41,580 bases of DNA from Lentisphaeria bacterium (GCA_017615635.1 JAFZZR010000137.1:1-41580); one strand, 5' to 3'; positions 27,276 to 35,702 are shown, counted from the first letter of the stretch. The notes: generated by a model not told the origin, from the letters alone. Numbers and translations are program-made.

Positions 27276-27995
27276 ATGGATCCGATTCTTGACATCTGCC
27301 GCATCCCCAACTGGTATCCCCGTTTCTCCGCGCACTCGCTGCCTACTTCGTTCGTTTTTCTTCAGCCCAGCGAGATCAAGGCGCTCATCGCGGGTGAAAC
27401 GGAGACGAGACCCGCCAAGGACGTTATCGCCCGTCTCGCGCTGGTCATGCGCAATTTCAGCTACAACCGATTCGTCTCCGTTGACCTGGCTGCTCCGACG
27501 GATACTCCCCGGTTCCAGCTGAAGCGGGGCGCCGTCCGGTCCGCGCGAAGCGCCTGGCACATTTTGGCCGGCAGCAACAAGGTGAAAAATTCGGCCATCC
27601 GGGGAGAGGTGACGGCTATCTGCATCCGTCCCTTCCGGCGGATGGATGTGACCCGTGAATTCCGTCTTTTCATCAAGGACGGGAAGCTCAAGGGCATGAG
27701 TCAGTACTGGCTGATCCGCCACTTCAACCGTCTGGAACGGGCCAAGGAGCAGTACTGGGCGAAGGCCTATGAATTCATCGAGGCCAATGCCTGGGCTCTG
27801 CCCGCGCCCGACATCGTCATGGACATCTACTTCACCCGTTCCGGGAAGATCCTTGTCATGGACCTGAATCCCTTCGGACCGCCCACCGATCCTCTCATGC
27901 TCAAGACCTGGGATCAGGACTGGTCTCTCTTCCCCGGAATTCAGCTTGTCCCCACGCCGCACGTCATCTCCGGAAACGTGGAAGTCAAATTCTGA
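27276..27995 (+). CDS. CDC123/D123-like ATP-grasp protein
   Basis: The 239-residue protein resembles eukaryotic CDC123 (D123), an ATP-grasp-fold protein needed for assembly of translation initiation factor eIF2. The signature blocks are visible: REFRLFIKDGKLKGMSQYW (residues 127-145), then DIVMDIYF and KILVMDLNPFGPPTDPLML (179-209). These supply the Asp (183, 196) and Asn (198) expected to bind Mg-ATP. Bacterial CDC123 homologues are known and were proposed to modify proteins or peptides; none has a settled role that I know of. Here it sits 27 nt after the membrane protein and 18 nt before nnr, within a gltX-def operon. A Shine-Dalgarno-like AAAGGA lies 13 nt before the ATG, further than usual. 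Confidence 0.8.
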   Translation: MDPILDICRIPNWYPRFSAHSLPTSFVFLQPSEIKALIAGETETRPAKDVIARLALVMRNFSYNRFVSVDLAAPTDTPRFQLKRGAVRSARSAWHILAGSNKVKNSAIRGEVTAICIRPFRRMDVTREFRLFIKDGKLKGMSQYWLIRHFNRLERAKEQYWAKAYEFIEANAWALPAPDIVMDIYFTRSGKILVMDLNPFGPPTDPLMLKTWDQDWSLFPGIQLVPTPHVISGNVEVKF

Positions 27996-28013
27996 CCCGC
28001 GCCGCCGCTCATC

Positions 28014-29570
28014 ATGAAGGCCGTCTCCGCTCAAACCATGCGCGCGCTGGATGCCGAAACCATCCGCTCCGGCGTATTCGACGGTTTTCAGCTCATGCTT
28101 CATGCCGGGGAGGCAGCCGCACAGGAGATCCTCCGGTCCTTCCCCTGCGCCCGGAAGTATATCATTCTTGCGGGAAAGGGCAATAACGGCGGCGACGGTT
28201 CGGTCGTTGCGGCCCGCCTCGCCGAGAACGGCCGGTGCGTCGGATTCTTTCTGACCTGCGATCCCGGGGAGCTCTCCGGCGATGCTCTCACGGCCTTCCG
28301 GAATCTTCCCTCATCCATTTCCGTGCGGCGGAATCTGACTCCGGATGATTTCGGACCGGACTGCCTCATCGTGGACGCCCTGCTGGGCACCGGCTTCTCC
28401 GGTTCGCCGCGGGACCCGGCCGCCTCCTGGATCCGGCTCGTCAACAGTTCCGGATGTCCCGTCGTCTCCCTGGATCTTCCGTCCGGCCTGAATGCCGACG
28501 ACGGCTCCACGCCCGGGGAGGCGGTCCGCGCCGATCTGACCGTCTCCTTCGAGCTGCCCAAGGCGGGGCTCTTTCTGGGAAACGGACCGAACCTGAGCGG
28601 ACGGATCCGCGTTCCGAAAATCGGGATCCCGCGCAGCCTGACGGATGTTGCGCCCGCCCTCTTCCGGATCGCCTCGCAGGAAGATGCGCTTCCCTTCCTC
28701 GGACGCGAGGTCGCCGATACCTACAAGAATCAGCGTGGACACGTCCTCGTCGTCGGCGGATCCCGCGATTATTCCGGGGCACCGTTCCTTGCCGGGGAAG
28801 CCGCTCTCCGGACCGGCGCCGGTCTGGTCTCCGCGGCCGTTCCGGACTGTGCGCAAAGCGGCGGAAGTCTGCCTCATGCCCTGATGATCCGGCGCTTCAA
28901 ATCCGAAGATGGATATTTCCCCTTCTCCGCGGCCGATCCGGCCGGTCTCACACAGCTTCTCGGAAAGGCGGATGCCGCTGTCATCGGCCCCGGACTGGGC
29001 GCCGTTCCCGCATTGGATCCCCTTATTTCCTTTGTCCTGGAGCAGGAAAAGACCCTGATCCTGGATGCCGATGCATTGAACCGGATCGCCGCCTCGCCGG
29101 ACCTTCGTGAAAAACTCTGTGCCCGCCGTCCGAAAAGTACCGTGCTCACCCCGCACAAGGGGGAAATGGCAAGACTTCTCCGGGCCTTCCGGACGCCTGA
29201 AAACGAAGATCCCGTCGACAACGCCTGCCGGCTCGCCCGGCTGACCGGCGCCGTGGTCGTCGGGAAAGGACCTCACTCTGTCATAGCCTCGCCCGAAGGC
29301 TCCTTCTCCCGCAATCTCTCCGGCTGCACCGCTCTGGCCACCGCCGGAAGCGGGGATGTGCTTTCCGGGATGATCGCCGCGCTGGCCGCCTCGCCGGTTG
29401 TCCGAACCGGGGAACGGACGATCGAACAGGCCGTCTCCGCCGCGGTCTTCCTTCACGGCCTCACCGGCGAGCTCTGCGCTCCGCCGCCACTCTCCGGACG
29501 CGATACGACGGCGGATGACCTGATCCGCATGATTCCTCAGGCTCTGCGCTCCGTCTCTCCCTTCGCCTGA
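28014..29570 (+). CDS. nnr: Bifunctional NAD(P)H-hydrate repair enzyme
   Basis: The enzyme repairs hydrated NAD(P)H. The N-terminal YjeF_N domain (residues 1-215) epimerises the R and S forms, and the C-terminal domain dehydrates S-NAD(P)HX with ADP or ATP. The 518-residue protein shows LAGKGNNGGDGSVVAARL and VSLDLPSGLNADDG in the first domain. In the second it shows VVGGSRDYSGAPFLAGEAAL, AAVIGPGLG, LILDADALN, LTPHKGEM and the catalytic TAGSGDVLSGM. Length and domain order are as in standard Nnr. It is the last gene of the tolC-gltX operon. Confidence 0.94.
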   Translation: MKAVSAQTMRALDAETIRSGVFDGFQLMLHAGEAAAQEILRSFPCARKYIILAGKGNNGGDGSVVAARLAENGRCVGFFLTCDPGELSGDALTAFRNLPSSISVRRNLTPDDFGPDCLIVDALLGTGFSGSPRDPAASWIRLVNSSGCPVVSLDLPSGLNADDGSTPGEAVRADLTVSFELPKAGLFLGNGPNLSGRIRVPKIGIPRSLTDVAPALFRIASQEDALPFLGREVADTYKNQRGHVLVVGGSRDYSGAPFLAGEAALRTGAGLVSAAVPDCAQSGGSLPHALMIRRFKSEDGYFPFSAADPAGLTQLLGKADAAVIGPGLGAVPALDPLISFVLEQEKTLILDADALNRIAASPDLREKLCARRPKSTVLTPHKGEMARLLRAFRTPENEDPVDNACRLARLTGAVVVGKGPHSVIASPEGSFSRNLSGCTALATAGSGDVLSGMIAALAASPVVRTGERTIEQAVSAAVFLHGLTGELCAPPPLSGRDTTADDLIRMIPQALRSVSPFA

Positions 29571-29648
29571 TCCCGGTCCTGCCCCGTCAGATACTTCTCA
29601 AGCCCGACGGTTTCGATACGGCAGCGCAATTTCCCGTTCCCCGCGGGA

Positions 29649-30380
29649 TCAGATTCCGTTCAGATGGTATTCCGCAGGAATCCAGTATTGGCTTTTGTCC
29701 GCCTGGCTGGTCTGCTTGAAATAGGTCGGGACCGTTAAAGTGCTTCCATCGAACAGGAACAGATTGCTCTTCTGCTTCGGGTGATAGTGAGGACAGCTGT
29801 TCCAGTCGCATGCCTGATACTGATTATCCATATTTGTGCAGTTTTCCATAAAAAGATATGCCCTGCGCTGTTTCGCTTTGGCTTTTCTCAATGTCATTTC
29901 CACTTTTGTCCCGTATATGTAAGTCCAGGCAAAATAACTCACGCCCAGCTTGCTCCAGATTGCCGCGTGCTGGGAAACTCCCCGTGCCTTCGGGCAAACC
30001 ATGGCGTCCGGCACATCGTACGTGAACTGCGCAACCGAGCCTATGCCGTATTTTGCCAGGCGGTCAGCACTGCTCAAGGTGTGTGCTTTGGCGGGATCCA
30101 GATACGACACAAACTGCTCCAGGTAAATGTGATCATTGCCGGAAACCAAAACCCGTTTCGGAAAGAAGCCGTCATTGTCATCGAAATACATGTTGGCGGC
30201 CAGCCCCACCTGCTTGATGTTGTTCAGGCACTTTGTCAACATGGCCGTTTCCTTTACGCTTCCCAATGCCGGCAGAAGCATGCCCGCCAGAATCGCGATG
30301 ATGGCGATGACGACCAGCAGCTCGATGAGGGTAAACGGCTTCCGTGACGGAGTTCCAGATGCGTCTTTTCCTTTCAACAT
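29649..30380 (-). CDS. Pseudopilin (prepilin-type, H-X9-DG type)
   Basis: The 243-residue protein begins with a short leader ([15 protein letters not shown]) followed by [18 protein letters not shown]. Its C-terminal motif is [14 protein letters not shown], a degenerate H-x10-DG in which the usual His after DG is Ser. The residue before the mature Phe is Pro, not Gly. The start at 30380 is preferred over one 11 codons upstream because AGAAAGGA lies 8-9 nt in front. It is the last gene of the ketose operon, 48 nt after the glycerophosphodiesterase. A role in a type II-like secretion assembly is inferred from the family. Confidence 0.87.
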   Translation of the reverse strand: MLKGKDASGTPSRKPFTLIELLVVIAIIAILAGMLLPALGSVKETAMLTKCLNNIKQVGLAANMYFDDNDGFFPKRVLVSGNDHIYLEQFVSYLDPAKAHTLSSADRLAKYGIGSVAQFTYDVPDAMVCPKARGVSQHAAIWSKLGVSYFAWTYIYGTKVEMTLRKAKAKQRRAYLFMENCTNMDNQYQACDWNSCPHYHPKQKSNLFLFDGSTLTVPTYFKQTSQADKSQYWIPAEYHLNGI

Positions 30381-30428
30381 GATTGGAGTCCTTTCTGCGT
30401 TATATGTTCTCATGACAAGCGAAAAAAT

Positions 30429-31178
30429 TCAGGATCCGGCCTGACAGCCGGTCAATTCCCGGATGATCCGATCCGCGGCGTTTGTTGTGATTCCATCGAC
30501 ACCGCACTCGCATACCCGCAGGATTCCCGGCAGATCATCGAGGACCCAGGCATCCACGCGAATGCCCATTTGATGATAGCGGGCGACCGATTCCCGTGTG
30601 ACCAGGCTATGATGAATCCCTACGCTGTCCAGCAATGATTTACCCTCGGAGGCATTGAGGAGAGCCCCGTCCTTGTCGCTGCCGTGAAGTTTCAAATCCG
30701 GACCGCCGTGTGTGCGCAGAAAGGTCAGGACCGCAGGTGAAAAACTCGTCATCATTGTCTGCTCGAACAAATCGTGTTTCCTGATGAAATCCAGCATGGC
30801 TTCCGCGCAGGCAATATCATCTTCCTTGACTTCCATAAGCATCCGCATGGCCGGATTCACCGAAAGAATGGCATGGACCGTTTCCTCCAGTGTCGGGATC
30901 CGCGTCCCGGCAAACCGGGGATCCTTCCGGAAGCCGAAATCAAGCTGCCTCAGTTCCCGATACGTATGATCGCCTACTCTGCCGCTGCCGTTGCTGCATC
31001 GCTCGATCGTGTCGTCATGGGTAACGACCAGAACGCCGTCTCCGGTAAGATGAGCATCGAATTCGATGGCATAGACCGGCAGTGCGGCGGCGGCACGGAA
31101 CGCCGGGATCGTATTTTCGGGATACGTTTCTCCGATTCCGCGGTGAGCCGTTATCTGCAGTTTTTCAAGGTTCGTCAT
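30429..31178 (-). CDS. Glycerophosphodiester phosphodiesterase family protein
   Basis: The enzyme family hydrolyses glycerophosphodiesters to glycerol 3-phosphate and an alcohol. The 249-residue protein shows AHRGIGETYPENT (His12, Arg13, Glu17), EFDAHLT (Glu39, Asp41, His43 as metal ligands) and VTHDDTIERC (His54 as acid/base). There is no signal peptide, so it is cytoplasmic. The start is the ATG at 31178 with AAGGA in front. It lies 36 nt after the PfkB kinase in the ketose operon, so its true substrate may be linked to the sugar pathway; this is not provable here. Confidence 0.9.
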   Translation of the reverse strand: MTNLEKLQITAHRGIGETYPENTIPAFRAAAALPVYAIEFDAHLTGDGVLVVTHDDTIERCSNGSGRVGDHTYRELRQLDFGFRKDPRFAGTRIPTLEETVHAILSVNPAMRMLMEVKEDDIACAEAMLDFIRKHDLFEQTMMTSFSPAVLTFLRTHGGPDLKLHGSDKDGALLNASEGKSLLDSVGIHHSLVTRESVARYHQMGIRVDAWVLDDLPGILRVCECGVDGITTNAADRIIRELTGCQAGS

Positions 31179-31214
31179 ATTGTCCTTTTTCAAGCTCGAA
31201 TTATTTCCCTCAAT

Positions 31215-32072
31215 TCAGAACATGGCCCCTTTCTGTCCGGCGACGCGGGCGGCCAGTTCCGTTCCGGCCTGCATGGCCTGTTCCGGCGTTTCGCCCCGCA
31301 GGATTGCGCCGCACCAGGCGGCCAGAAAAGCATCGCCGCAGCCTACGGTATCCTCCACCTTGCCGCATTTTCCCACGGGAAAGACGGAGGATCGTTCTCC
31401 GTCGAAGAGCATGCTTCCCGCCGCGCCGAGGGTAAGGATCACAAAGCGCAGCTTCCAGCGTTTCATCAGGGCTGCGACGATCTCATCCCGTCCGCCGGGA
31501 AGGCCGAAGAGACGGGCGACGACGGGCAGTTCCTCATCGTTGATTTTCAGTACATCCGCCAGCGCAAGGGAGTCCCGGATCATGGCCTCGTCATAGAAGT
31601 TCTGACGCAGATTGATGTCGAACAGTTTCCAGCAGGAATCCGGCAGGGCCGCAAGCACGGAACGGATGGTCCGGCAGGAGCGGGCATCCCGCTGGGCAAG
31701 AGTTCCGAAGACGGCAGCGGTGACGCCGGGCAGGATCGAGGTCAGAGTCTCCGAAAAGGGGATGGCATCCCAGGCGGCGGGATATGCGATTTCGTAGTTG
31801 GGGATCCCGTTGTTCAGGGAGACATTGACTTTTCCCGTGGGCAGACCGTTCCGGGCGATGAAGTCGGTATTCACTCCTTTCCCCGAGAGAAAATCCAGCA
31901 GTTCATCGCCTTCCGGATCGTTTCCGACCGCGCTGACGACCGCGCTGCGGATCCCCTGCTGTTCGAGATGGTAGATCACGTTGGCCGGAGCGCCGCCGCA
32001 GCGTTTTCCTTCGGGCAGCATGTCCCAGAGGACTTCCCCGAGTCCGAGCACCTGGATTCCCGTTTTTTTCAT
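31215..32072 (-). CDS. PfkB-family sugar kinase, fructokinase-like
   Basis: The kinase phosphorylates a sugar with ATP in the cytoplasm. The 285-residue protein shows the ribokinase-family N-terminal signature in the fructokinase form (GEVLWDMLPEGKRCGGAPAN). The C-terminal signature is DTVGCGDAFLAAW with catalytic Asp247; Cys replaces the more usual Ala in GAGD. The start overlaps the epimerase stop (ATGA). Placed directly after an allulose 3-epimerase, it most likely phosphorylates the D-fructose produced. Whether the product is the 6- or 1-phosphate is not certain. Confidence 0.88.
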   Translation of the reverse strand: MKKTGIQVLGLGEVLWDMLPEGKRCGGAPANVIYHLEQQGIRSAVVSAVGNDPEGDELLDFLSGKGVNTDFIARNGLPTGKVNVSLNNGIPNYEIAYPAAWDAIPFSETLTSILPGVTAAVFGTLAQRDARSCRTIRSVLAALPDSCWKLFDINLRQNFYDEAMIRDSLALADVLKINDEELPVVARLFGLPGGRDEIVAALMKRWKLRFVILTLGAAGSMLFDGERSSVFPVGKCGKVEDTVGCGDAFLAAWCGAILRGETPEQAMQAGTELAARVAGQKGAMF

Positions 32073-32935
32073 TCGAACATATACCTTTCGAATTTCAGGG
32101 ATTCCGCCGCATCCGAATCCAGTTTTTCCTCCGAGGCGCCGCAACTGATGTCACGCCAGACCTTGATGTCGCTGCCGACCTTCCCGCCCATGCGGACAAA
32201 GGGCTCCATGACTACCGTATCGTTGTACCCGATGTCGTGCAGGGCCTCGGCGATCTCGCGCCAGGGCATGCGTCCCTTGCCGGGGACCATGCGGTTGCAT
32301 TCGCCGGTATGAAAGTGGCCGAGGAGCCCCTTTGCCTGCCGGATGGCGCCGCCGATGCTGGTTTCCTCGATATTCATGTGGAAGGTGTCCAGCATGACCT
32401 TGACGGCGGGGGAGTCCACTTCCCGGACAAACAGGCAGCACTCTTCGGAGGTATTGATAAGGTATCCCTCGAACCGGTTCAGGGCCTCCAGACAGTAATC
32501 GACTCCGCATTCCCGGGCGACGTGTCCGATCCGCCGGACGCCGGCCGCGGCCCGCGCCCAGTCTCCGGGCTTGTCGACGGGCTTGGTGTAATCTACGGGC
32601 CAGTAGCTGTAGATCCCGCCGCCGATCTTGTGAATATCCATGATCTCAAGGCGTTTCAGGAGTTCGGTGAAAAAGGCTTCCGCATTCTTTACGACGGCGG
32701 GATCGGAAGAGCCCAGATTCTGTTCCGCCGAGGGCCCGTGTCCCGCGGTCAAAAAGATCCCGTTGTCCTCGGCCGCCTTCCGAAGTTCGAGCAGCTTCGC
32801 TTTCGGATAGGTGTTGATGGGTGTGCAGGCGATTTCCAGACAGTCGAACCCGAGTTTTGCCGCCTTCCGGATGTAGGGCAGATAATCCGCCTGCCATTCC
32901 TTTTCCCAGTACGCGTAATAGATTCCGTACTTCAT
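32069..32935 (-). CDS. D-psicose (allulose) 3-epimerase
   Basis: The enzyme interconverts D-psicose (allulose) and D-fructose, and may act on D-tagatose and D-sorbose. The 288-residue TIM-barrel protein matches known D-psicose 3-epimerases along its whole length, beginning MKYGIYYAYWEKEW. The metal site is complete at the positions known from clostridial enzymes: Glu150 (CLEALNRFEG), Asp183 (VMLDTFHMN), His209 (GHFHTGECNR) and Glu244 (VMEPFV), with Arg215. The C-terminal GSDIKVWRD is also typical. The gene follows the DeoR regulator by 13 nt and overlaps the kinase gene. Confidence 0.93.
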   Translation of the reverse strand: MKYGIYYAYWEKEWQADYLPYIRKAAKLGFDCLEIACTPINTYPKAKLLELRKAAEDNGIFLTAGHGPSAEQNLGSSDPAVVKNAEAFFTELLKRLEIMDIHKIGGGIYSYWPVDYTKPVDKPGDWARAAAGVRRIGHVARECGVDYCLEALNRFEGYLINTSEECCLFVREVDSPAVKVMLDTFHMNIEETSIGGAIRQAKGLLGHFHTGECNRMVPGKGRMPWREIAEALHDIGYNDTVVMEPFVRMGGKVGSDIKVWRDISCGASEEKLDSDAAESLKFERYMFE

Positions 32936-32948
32936 GTTTCCTCCATGC

Positions 32949-33737
32949 TTACTGTTGATCGGTTCGTTCCACCAGTTCGATATTTACGCCGGATTCCCGC
33001 AAGTTCCGGATCTCCGAAGCGTTTTCCGCCGTCTCCGTGGTGATCAGAAGATCCACCTTGTCCCATCCGCACAGACGGCAGGGGCCCCGCCGTCCGAACT
33101 TCCGGTGATCCGCCACGACCACGACCCGGCGCGACGAAGCCATCATGGCTCTCATGACGCCCACGGTCTGGTCATCCGTCTCCAGCAGCCCCTTGCGGTC
33201 CAGTCCGCGGACGCTTGTGATAAAAACGTCCGCGGAATAGGAGCGGATCGTTTCCCATGCCTTGGGTCCGTAGAGAAATCCGGCTTTGATGTCAAGGCTT
33301 CCTGCCGTGAGAAGCACGTTCGGTCCGTCTCCGCCGGGATACATCCGGCTCAATTCCGCCGCGATCAAAACCGAATCCAGCAGAAATGTGCCCCGCGTCA
33401 GATACTTGGCGATCTTCCGGGTGGTCGTCCCCCCATGAATGATGTTCAGTCCTTCCGGATTGCACTCCACAGAGGCCCGGCGGGCCAGAAGCTCCTTTTC
33501 TTCCGACTGCGTTGCCTCCCTCTGAGGAATGGCAATGACACCCGCCCGTCCGTCATCGGCGGCACGAAGACCGCCGTGAAACCGGATGGCGAGATGCTTT
33601 TCCGCCATTTCGCGGAAAAGCCGTCGGACGGTCACTGGGCTGACCTTGAGAAGTTTTTCGGCGTACTGGTGGGAAATCATCCCGCGAAGCGCCAGATGCC
33701 GTTCAAGCTGTTCCCGATAACGCTCCTTCAATCTCAT
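32949..33737 (-). CDS. DeoR-family transcriptional regulator
   Basis: The 262-residue protein has an N-terminal DeoR helix-turn-helix (MISHQYAEKLLKVSPVTVRR, ending IRFHGG). The sugar-phosphate-sensing domain follows (NIIHGGTTTRKIAKYL, SVRGLDRKGLLE, VVVADHRKFGRRG). The ATG at 33737 overlaps the dehydrogenase stop (ATGA). AGGAGG lies only 1 nt upstream of it, so the TTG two codons later (7 nt from AGGAGG) is a credible alternative start. The much longer open frame to 34475 is spurious. It probably controls the ketose operon in response to a phosphorylated sugar such as fructose phosphate; this is inferred. Confidence 0.88.
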   Translation of the reverse strand: MRLKERYREQLERHLALRGMISHQYAEKLLKVSPVTVRRLFREMAEKHLAIRFHGGLRAADDGRAGVIAIPQREATQSEEKELLARRASVECNPEGLNIIHGGTTTRKIAKYLTRGTFLLDSVLIAAELSRMYPGGDGPNVLLTAGSLDIKAGFLYGPKAWETIRSYSADVFITSVRGLDRKGLLETDDQTVGVMRAMMASSRRVVVVADHRKFGRRGPCRLCGWDKVDLLITTETAENASEIRNLRESGVNIELVERTDQQ

Positions 33738-34738
33738 TCCTCCTGACAGTTCAGCAGGGTTTTGCACGACATGACACCGCCTCCGTTCAGCAGTTCGCGA
33801 AACGTTTCCGCCGCCTCCCGCAGGGGACGGATCGAGGTGATAAGGGACCGCAGATCCAAATCCTTCCCCGCGTGCGCCAGAACATCCCGCCAATCCGGTT
33901 CCGGGCACGAATTCCAGGACCCGGAGAACGAAAGTTCCTTGCGGAGGATCGAGGAGTAGACGCTGCGTTCCATCTCCAGCGTGTCCGCCGGATTGCCAAT
34001 GAGAAAAATATGTCCGCCCCGGGCACAGCAGCTGATGGCGGCGTTCCGCGTGACGTTCAGTCCGCAGGCTTCCACACAGACCTCGAAACTCTTTTCCCGG
34101 TTTTTCAGTTCGGGTGAGAAAACTGTCTGAAAACCCAGGCGGGCGGCAAACTCCAGTTTCGCCGGAGAGATGTCGGCCACCGTTACCTCCGCACTGCCCC
34201 GGATGCGGAGCCACTGGGCGGCCAGAAGTCCCACCGGGCCGCCGCCGATCACCAGCGCACGGGCATGTCCGGGAATCGCATGGGAAAAAATGGCGTGACG
34301 TGCCACGGCCGCCGGCTCGGAAAGCGCCGCCTCTTCCAGCGTGACATGGTCCGGAACCGGAATGATATTGGCCTCCGGAACATAAAGGATCCGGGCAAAC
34401 GCGCCGTCCCGCCGGGATCCGAAGTAATCGTAGTGACTGCACTGCTGGATGGCTCCCGCCGCGCATGCCTCGCATTTCCCGCAGGGCAGAAGCGGATAGA
34501 TCGCCGCCCTGAGGCCGACCGGATAGCGTCCCCCCTCGGGCGCATCTTCGATCACGCCGGAAAACTCATGTCCCATGATCAGCGGATAATGATAGGCTCC
34601 GTTCCGGAAGCCGCGTCCGATGTCCGAGCCGCATATCCCCGCAAACGCGATCCGGATCCGATACCAGCCGGGTATTTCATTCACAGGAACTTCCCGGCAG
34701 ACAAGATGGGCATTTTCCGTCAATACAACCGCTTTCAT
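33734..34738 (-). CDS. Zinc-dependent medium-chain polyol dehydrogenase
   Basis: The 334-residue protein is a medium-chain dehydrogenase of the sorbitol/galactitol-phosphate dehydrogenase group. Catalytic zinc ligands are visible as AGICGSD (Cys36) and MGHEFSG (His57, Glu58). The structural zinc site is CGKCEACAAGAIQQC (Cys86, 89, 92, 100). The nucleotide-binding loop is VIGGGPVGLLAA. It would oxidise a polyol to a ketose with NAD. Next to an allulose epimerase, allitol, galactitol or a related polyol is a plausible substrate. It lies 18 nt after the DUF89 gene and overlaps the DeoR gene. Confidence 0.88.
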   Translation of the reverse strand: MKAVVLTENAHLVCREVPVNEIPGWYRIRIAFAGICGSDIGRGFRNGAYHYPLIMGHEFSGVIEDAPEGGRYPVGLRAAIYPLLPCGKCEACAAGAIQQCSHYDYFGSRRDGAFARILYVPEANIIPVPDHVTLEEAALSEPAAVARHAIFSHAIPGHARALVIGGGPVGLLAAQWLRIRGSAEVTVADISPAKLEFAARLGFQTVFSPELKNREKSFEVCVEACGLNVTRNAAISCCARGGHIFLIGNPADTLEMERSVYSSILRKELSFSGSWNSCPEPDWRDVLAHAGKDLDLRSLITSIRPLREAAETFRELLNGGGVMSCKTLLNCQEE

Positions 34739-34756
34739 TTCTCCGATTCCTTTCCC

Positions 34757-35617
34757 TCAGAAATTGATCGTACGGACCTGAATGGAGTTCGGTTCCGCGC
34801 CGATCTCCCGGATCACCACCGGGCATTTCGCCAGAAACAGAAAGGCGATGGGTTCGGCGTTTTCGTTCATCGTTTCGAAATTGCCCTGGCCTTTGGCTAT
34901 GATCAGATCCGCTTCCGAATACACCCGGCGGAACTCCTCGCCGCTTTCGGCAAGAACCGTTCCGGGGATCCCCGCGGCCCCGTTGGACACCACGCCGCGG
35001 GCGAAGCCTTCCAGACCGCATCCGGCCAGATCGCCGGACAGCACGTCGTTGAAGGCGGCTCTCCCGCGCACCCCGATCGTGATCTTCTCCCGGTAGGGCT
35101 CCATGAAGACGCGGTCGAACACCGCTTCTCCGCAGTTGTCCAGAATGTAAAGGATCTTTTCCGCCTTCTCCATTTTTTCGTGAAGCCGTTCCACGGCCGC
35201 ACGGTCGAGCGGCTTCGCAAAGGCGCTTTTCACCGCCTGCACCGCCAGACGGATGTCCAGATCGGCAAAGATCCCGAAATCAAGAATATTTCCTGCAATG
35301 GCAAGACGCAGACGCGATTCGAAATCCGCCGGATCGTATTCAGGGATCCCGGGCAGCTCCTTCAGCAGTTCCTCCGCCAGCAGATTCGATTTCCTCTTCT
35401 CTTCCCCGTACAGCTCTTCACATCCCGTATGATGAAGCGCGATATCCAGAATTTTCCGAGCCACGTACGGCGGCGGCATCCGCAGATCCGTCTCCGCCAG
35501 CAGATGCAGCGATTCCGACACAATGGCCTTCCGGACCGCCGGATCGTCCGTCGACCGGCGGGCCGCCTCCACGGCGTTTCGTCCCAGACAGGGCAGACAT
35601 TCCAGATACGTTTTGAT
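34757..35617 (-). CDS. DUF89-family metal-dependent phosphatase, probable AUC start
   Basis: DUF89 enzymes are metal-dependent phosphatases thought to remove damaged or harmful phosphometabolites, including fructose 1-phosphate in yeast and plant members. Core motifs are AIAGNILDFG, ILDNCGEAVFDR and KGQGNFETM. The first usual start is GTG at 35572, without a ribosome binding site. Conserved family sequence extends 15 codons upstream and supplies the N-terminal Cys-x-x-Cys (KTYLECLPCLGRNA, Cys7 and Cys10). There, AGGAGG (35629-35624) stands 6 nt in front of ATC (35617-35615), exactly where family members begin MKTY. I therefore place the start at ATC; an ATG-to-ATC sequence error is the alternative. 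It leads the ketose operon. Confidence 0.75.
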   Translation of the reverse strand: MKTYLECLPCLGRNAVEAARRSTDDPAVRKAIVSESLHLLAETDLRMPPPYVARKILDIALHHTGCEELYGEEKRKSNLLAEELLKELPGIPEYDPADFESRLRLAIAGNILDFGIFADLDIRLAVQAVKSAFAKPLDRAAVERLHEKMEKAEKILYILDNCGEAVFDRVFMEPYREKITIGVRGRAAFNDVLSGDLAGCGLEGFARGVVSNGAAGIPGTVLAESGEEFRRVYSEADLIIAKGQGNFETMNENAEPIAFLFLAKCPVVIREIGAEPNSIQVRTINF

Positions 35618-35674
35618 TTTCAGCCTCCTTTTCCTCAGGGACTACCGTTTGTTTCGACTGAAGTTCCGGTCCTA

Positions 35675-35702
35675 CAATACTGCCGACTGCCGAATATGCA
35701 AA
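35675..35702 (-). promoter_or_regulatory. Probable promoter of the ketose operon
   Basis: Read on the minus strand: TTGCAT (-35, 35702-35697), 16-bp spacer, TATTGT (-10, 35680-35675). The 5' leader to the AUC start would be about 50 nt. Confidence 0.5.

Noticed and set aside
23982..28103. Very long antisense frames (476-641 codons) opposite tolC, gltX, def, CDC123-like and neighbours
   Set aside because: High GC and strong codon bias keep the opposite strand open. The sense genes have clear family motifs and ribosome binding sites, and the antisense products are Arg/His-rich without recognisable domains.
32949..34475. A 508-codon version of the DeoR regulator with a long N-terminal extension
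   Set aside because: The extension overlaps the dehydrogenase gene in another frame and has no family similarity; the real start is at or next to 33737.
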